Source of the DNA: Roseateles toxinivorans
GTDB taxonomy: Bacteria; Pseudomonadota; Gammaproteobacteria; Burkholderiales; Burkholderiaceae_C
Assembly (NCBI RefSeq): GCF_004362525.1
Contig: NZ_SNXS01000014.1
Location: forward strand, 33,960-97,959
Length of the DNA: 64,000 nucleotides
Direction: 5' to 3'
The translations under genes were made by a program, and so were the position numbers. Under the pieces are notes generated by a model, which saw only the letters and a list, made by a program, of their open reading frames with translations, was not told where the DNA came from and ran no database searches. How positions within the stretch are numbered: position 1 is the first letter of the stretch; every line of letters starts with the position of its first letter. This document shows, one piece after another, positions 61,046-64,000 of this stretch.

Positions 61046-63442
61046 ATGCTAAGTTTCAATTCGAGTTCTGCCCGCCTTCCCCGCCCCACTTTCTTGGCCC
61101 TCGCAGTTGCCGCCTTGGTGGCACCATGTGCCGGCCGTGCTCAGTCAGAGGCCAACACGCCGGTGGCACAGGAAGAGCCCGCCGTGTTGGACCGCGTGAT
61201 CGTGACTGTGCGCAAGCGACTAGAGGCCGCGCAGACCGTTCCGGTCGCCGTGAGCGCTTTCTCGGCTGATGCCCTTGAGCGAGCCAAGATCGGCGGAGCG
61301 GCCGACCTGCAGTTCTCAATCCCAAACGCCGTGCTCACAGGCAATGATCGTTTCACCATTCGCGGTATCGGCAACGCCTCGCTCGGCGGTGATAACGGTG
61401 TCGGACTGGCCGTCAACGGCGCCACCATTGGCTACATTCCCTATGACGATTTGTTCGACATGGACCGCGTCGAAGTGCTGCGTGGCCCACAGGGCACACT
61501 TTTTGGGCGGAACACCACGGGGGGCGCGCTGTCAGTCTTCACCAAGCGCCCGACGAGTGAACTGGGTGGCAACCTGTCCCTGGAGCTTGGAAACTTCAAT
61601 CAACGCCGCGCCGTCGGCATGGTGAATATTCCCATCACGGACGATCTGCGCCAACGGTTCGCTGGTTACGTGCAAAAGCGCGATGGCTTTACTCGCAACG
61701 AAGCCACCGGCAGGCGTGTTGACGGTCGCGACCAGTACAGCGTGCGCAGTTCAACGCGCCTTCTTCTGGGTGACAATACCGAAGCCAATCTGATGCTGGC
61801 CCTATACGACGAGAACAGCTCACGAACCCGTGAGGCCAAGCGTCAATGCAAGGCCGACCCCGTTCTCGGGTGCAGTCCGAACGATCTGGGCTTCGATTCG
61901 CCAGACTACAACGCGACGATTTTCAAAACTCTCGCCAACGCAGTGCTGAGCCCCGCGGGGCTTGTCAAGCCGGGCAGCAACATCTACACGGGCGCGCCAA
62001 ACCCGACCGACTTGCGTGCCGTGGCGGCCGACTTTGACGCGACCTTTCGCCTCAAGCAAAGGTCCGCCACCTTCGAACTCAGCCACGAGTTTGATCCAGT
62101 CACACTCACGTACATCGGTGGCTATTCCAAGTCCAGCACTGAGCAAAACACCGACTGGGACAACGCAGCACTACCGTTCCGCTTTGCCAAGCCGGTCACT
62201 TACAGCATGTCGCGCAACGTGACGGTTACAACCGACCAACTACTGACTACTGACAGCTCAACCGGCGAGAGCAAGACGACTTCCCACGAGGTCCGCCTTG
62301 CCTCCAAGGGCAAGGGCTTCTTCACATACACCACAGGCCTGTTTCACTACCAGAGCGAGGGCAGCAGTGGGTTCTTCATTTGGCATCCGTTCTTTGAGTT
62401 GTTTCAAAAGGCCTTGGGGCGCCCGGCCGAAACATGGTTCATCAATGGCGAGACGCTCAAGTCCACCACCAGGGCATCGGCTTGGTTTGGGGAAGGTCAA
62501 CTCAACTTCAGCAACGACCTGCGCGCGACCTTGGGTGCGCGCTACAGCACAGAGAAGCGCGACACGCTGTCCCGAAACATCGTGTTGACCGCCTCACAAC
62601 CATTTACTCAGAAGCCCACGATAGATGCGTCGTCTTGGACGGGCCGGGCTTCGCTTGACTATCGCATCTCTAAGGATGCGATGCTGTTTGGCACAGTGGC
62701 AACAGGGTACAAAGGCGGTGGTTTCAACGCCGGCAACGCCAAGAATCCGACGTTCGAACCGGAGACCGTCACGGCCTACGAACTTGGTCTGAAGAGTGAA
62801 TGGTTGGGCGGTACTCTGCGGACCAACGCCTCACTGTTCTATAACGACTACAAGAACATGCAGCTGGCCCAGCGGATCTCGGGTTCAGCCATAGCGTCCA
62901 ACGCCAACGCGACCACCTCCGGCGCTGAACTGGAGCTGCTGTTCGCGCCCACGCGATCGTGGCTGCTGGACGCCAACTTCTCTCTGCTAAATACGAAACT
63001 CGGAAGTTTTGTCACTGTAGACGCGGCCAACCCGGGCCAAAGTCTGACCAGCAAGACCCCCGAAGTGGCGGTGAACCTGGCAGGTAACAAGCTGCCGAGT
63101 GCGCCCGAGACCAAGATCAAGCTTGGCGCGCAGTACACGACAGGCCTCTTTGACACGGGCTGGACGATGACTTCTCGCTTCGACTATGTGTGGCAGGACA
63201 AGTACTTCGCACGCGAATTCAACACACCGACCGATGTGATCGGGGCTTGGGGAGTAACCAACCTGCAACTTCGCTTCGCCAATTCAAAAGGCACGATCCA
63301 GGTAAAGGCTTACGTCAAAAACCTCAGCGACGCAAGCAACGTCACCAGTATCACTATCGAAGACGCACTTATCGGCAGCTACCGCAACGTGCGCCTGCTT
63401 GACCCTCGTACCTTCGGCGTGCAGGTCGAGTACAAGTTCTGA
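61046..63442 (+). CDS. TonB-dependent receptor of the TetR-linked cluster
   Basis: A 798-residue outer-membrane receptor with a signal peptide ending near GRAQSE, plug motifs FTIRGIGN and RVEVLRGPQGTLFGRNTTGGALSV, and a barrel ending in a C-terminal aromatic (QVEYKF). GGAGA lies 5 bases before the ATG at 61046. It probably imports the ester or its acid handled by the neighbouring serine hydrolase and ligase. Confidence 0.92.
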   Translation: MLSFNSSSARLPRPTFLALAVAALVAPCAGRAQSEANTPVAQEEPAVLDRVIVTVRKRLEAAQTVPVAVSAFSADALERAKIGGAADLQFSIPNAVLTGNDRFTIRGIGNASLGGDNGVGLAVNGATIGYIPYDDLFDMDRVEVLRGPQGTLFGRNTTGGALSVFTKRPTSELGGNLSLELGNFNQRRAVGMVNIPITDDLRQRFAGYVQKRDGFTRNEATGRRVDGRDQYSVRSSTRLLLGDNTEANLMLALYDENSSRTREAKRQCKADPVLGCSPNDLGFDSPDYNATIFKTLANAVLSPAGLVKPGSNIYTGAPNPTDLRAVAADFDATFRLKQRSATFELSHEFDPVTLTYIGGYSKSSTEQNTDWDNAALPFRFAKPVTYSMSRNVTVTTDQLLTTDSSTGESKTTSHEVRLASKGKGFFTYTTGLFHYQSEGSSGFFIWHPFFELFQKALGRPAETWFINGETLKSTTRASAWFGEGQLNFSNDLRATLGARYSTEKRDTLSRNIVLTASQPFTQKPTIDASSWTGRASLDYRISKDAMLFGTVATGYKGGGFNAGNAKNPTFEPETVTAYELGLKSEWLGGTLRTNASLFYNDYKNMQLAQRISGSAIASNANATTSGAELELLFAPTRSWLLDANFSLLNTKLGSFVTVDAANPGQSLTSKTPEVAVNLAGNKLPSAPETKIKLGAQYTTGLFDTGWTMTSRFDYVWQDKYFAREFNTPTDVIGAWGVTNLQLRFANSKGTIQVKAYVKNLSDASNVTSITIEDALIGSYRNVRLLDPRTFGVQVEYKF

Positions 63443-63460
63443 TCGATTTCGCCGCGCCAG

Positions 63461-63904
63461 ATGGACTTCGAGCTGAGTGACGAGCAGCGGCTGCTTAAGG
63501 ACAGCGCCGCTCGCTACGTGCGAGAGCGTTGTAGCTTTGAGTCCTGGCGGCGCTGGCGTTCCGAGGGGCGCCAACCTGCTGACGAGCTATGGTCGGACAT
63601 GGCCGAAATGGGTTGGCTCGCGTTGCCCTTTGCGGCGGCGGACGGCGGACTGGATGGGGGCCCACTGGAGACGATGCTGTTGATGGAAGCACTCGGCCAT
63701 GGACTCCTGGCCGAGCCCTATTTGCAGTCGGTGGTGCAGGCCGGTGAGGTGCTACGCGGCAGCCCACGTGGGCCCTGGCGGTCTGCGCGCATCGCCGAGC
63801 TGATCGAGGGCAGATCCCGTTTGGGATTCGCGTGTGATGAGTTGACCGCCCGCTATTCGCGCGATCTCGTTCGGAGCACCGCTGAACGGGCTGGTGACGG
63901 CTGG
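63461..63904 (+). pseudogene. Acyl-CoA dehydrogenase interrupted by an IS element
   Basis: The start is a normal acyl-CoA dehydrogenase N-terminal domain (MDFELSDEQRLLKDSAARYVRE, cut here to its start; then WLALPFAAADGGLDGGPLE and LMEALGHGLLAEPYLQSV). Just past residue 145 the reading enters IS sequence and stops at 63985. About 60 percent of the usual length is missing within the window; the remainder may lie beyond the insertion outside it. Confidence 0.82.
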
Positions 63905-64000
63905 TGTGAATCGCCCCGGGTTTTGAGGAGGCTCCAACTCTTGAGAAGATGGAGCTATGAACAAGTCGAACAAGTTCTCACCTGAGGTCCGTGAGCGGGC
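63905..64000 (+). mobile_element. Left end of an IS3-family insertion sequence (window-truncated)
   Basis: The sequence from about 63905 begins TGTGAATCGCCCCGGG, a TG-starting end typical of IS3-family inverted repeats, and leads at 63957 to an ATG encoding MNKSNKFSPEVRERA, the conserved start of IS3 OrfA transposase proteins. GGAG precedes this ATG closely. The element interrupts the acyl-CoA dehydrogenase gene and continues past the window. Confidence 0.8.
63957..64000 (+). CDS. IS3-family transposase OrfA, partial
   Basis: Only the first 14-15 codons are in the window (MNKSNKFSPEVRERA). This start is characteristic of OrfA proteins of one IS3 subgroup, which carry a helix-turn-helix and are joined to OrfB by programmed frameshifting. 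Whether the element is intact cannot be judged. Confidence 0.75.
   Translation, partial: MNKSNKFSPEVRER

Overview
The window reads as chromosomal DNA of a high-GC betaproteobacterium, most likely a Burkholderiales relative of the Roseateles/Rubrivivax/Paucibacter type. This is inferred from codon use, three large TonB-dependent receptors, a branched-chain-amino-acid-type ABC importer, tripartite catabolic clusters and a PEP-CTERM sorting signal. I saw no rRNA, tRNA, CRISPR array, replication origin or prophage core. The window is a string of self-contained catabolic modules, each with its own regulator and repeated operator-like sites, separated by decayed transposons and gene fragments.

Layout. 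(1) 338-4100: a PAS-AraC regulator divergent from a DUF1338/HglS 2-oxoadipate dioxygenase and a D-2-hydroxyglutarate dehydrogenase, i.e. a short 2-oxoadipate to 2-oxoglutarate route. (2) 4860-11911: a leftward operon of an amidohydrolase, a complete LivGFKHM-type importer and a GAF protein, divergent from a PAS-LuxR regulator, with CTTAAG-containing repeats between them. (3) 11908-13251: a small hypothetical gene, a HAD fragment and a frameshifted, truncated acyl-CoA dehydrogenase joined at a rearrangement point. (4) 13723-29842: the most striking region, apparently a complete cyanophycin (multi-L-arginyl-poly-L-aspartate) use locus: TonB receptor, guanidino-group hydrolase (CtlX type), RpiR regulator, two tandem exported cyanophycinases, isoaspartyl dipeptidase and a peptide ABC importer, ending in a dead P1-peptidase remnant. 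One cyanophycinase has a PEP-CTERM sorting signal in the middle of the chain. Similar palindromes precede three transcription units. (5) 29981-33960: an AbiEi-Fic fusion, a HipBA toxin-antitoxin pair and an IS21-type remnant. (6) 34024-46003: a LacI-controlled cluster of unknown substrate (HpsN/histidinol-dehydrogenase-like enzyme, SDR, two double SnoaL-like proteins, alpha/beta hydrolase, bicupin, HpaI aldolase, TonB receptor, MFS carrier) with four near-identical TTGCAT-type palindromes arranged as two pairs. (7) 46560-50930: LysR remnant, GlxA-type regulator, cysteine hydrolase, small exported SnoaL-like protein, PLP decarboxylase, gene fragment. (8) 50918-63904: aldose epimerase and exported hydrolase, then a TetR-linked acyl-CoA-type pathway (acyl-CoA dehydrogenase, two SDRs, VOC protein, acyl-CoA ligase, serine hydrolase, TonB receptor, acyl-CoA dehydrogenase cut by an IS3-family insertion at the right edge).

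How genes work together. In modules 4, 6 and 8 an outer-membrane receptor, an inner-membrane carrier or activating enzyme, and several hydrolases or oxidoreductases share one predicted operator. The substrates of modules 2, 6 and 8 cannot be named from sequence alone. Module 4 can be assigned with fair confidence: polymer is cut outside the cytoplasm to beta-Asp-Arg, imported, split to Asp and Arg, and the guanidino group removed.
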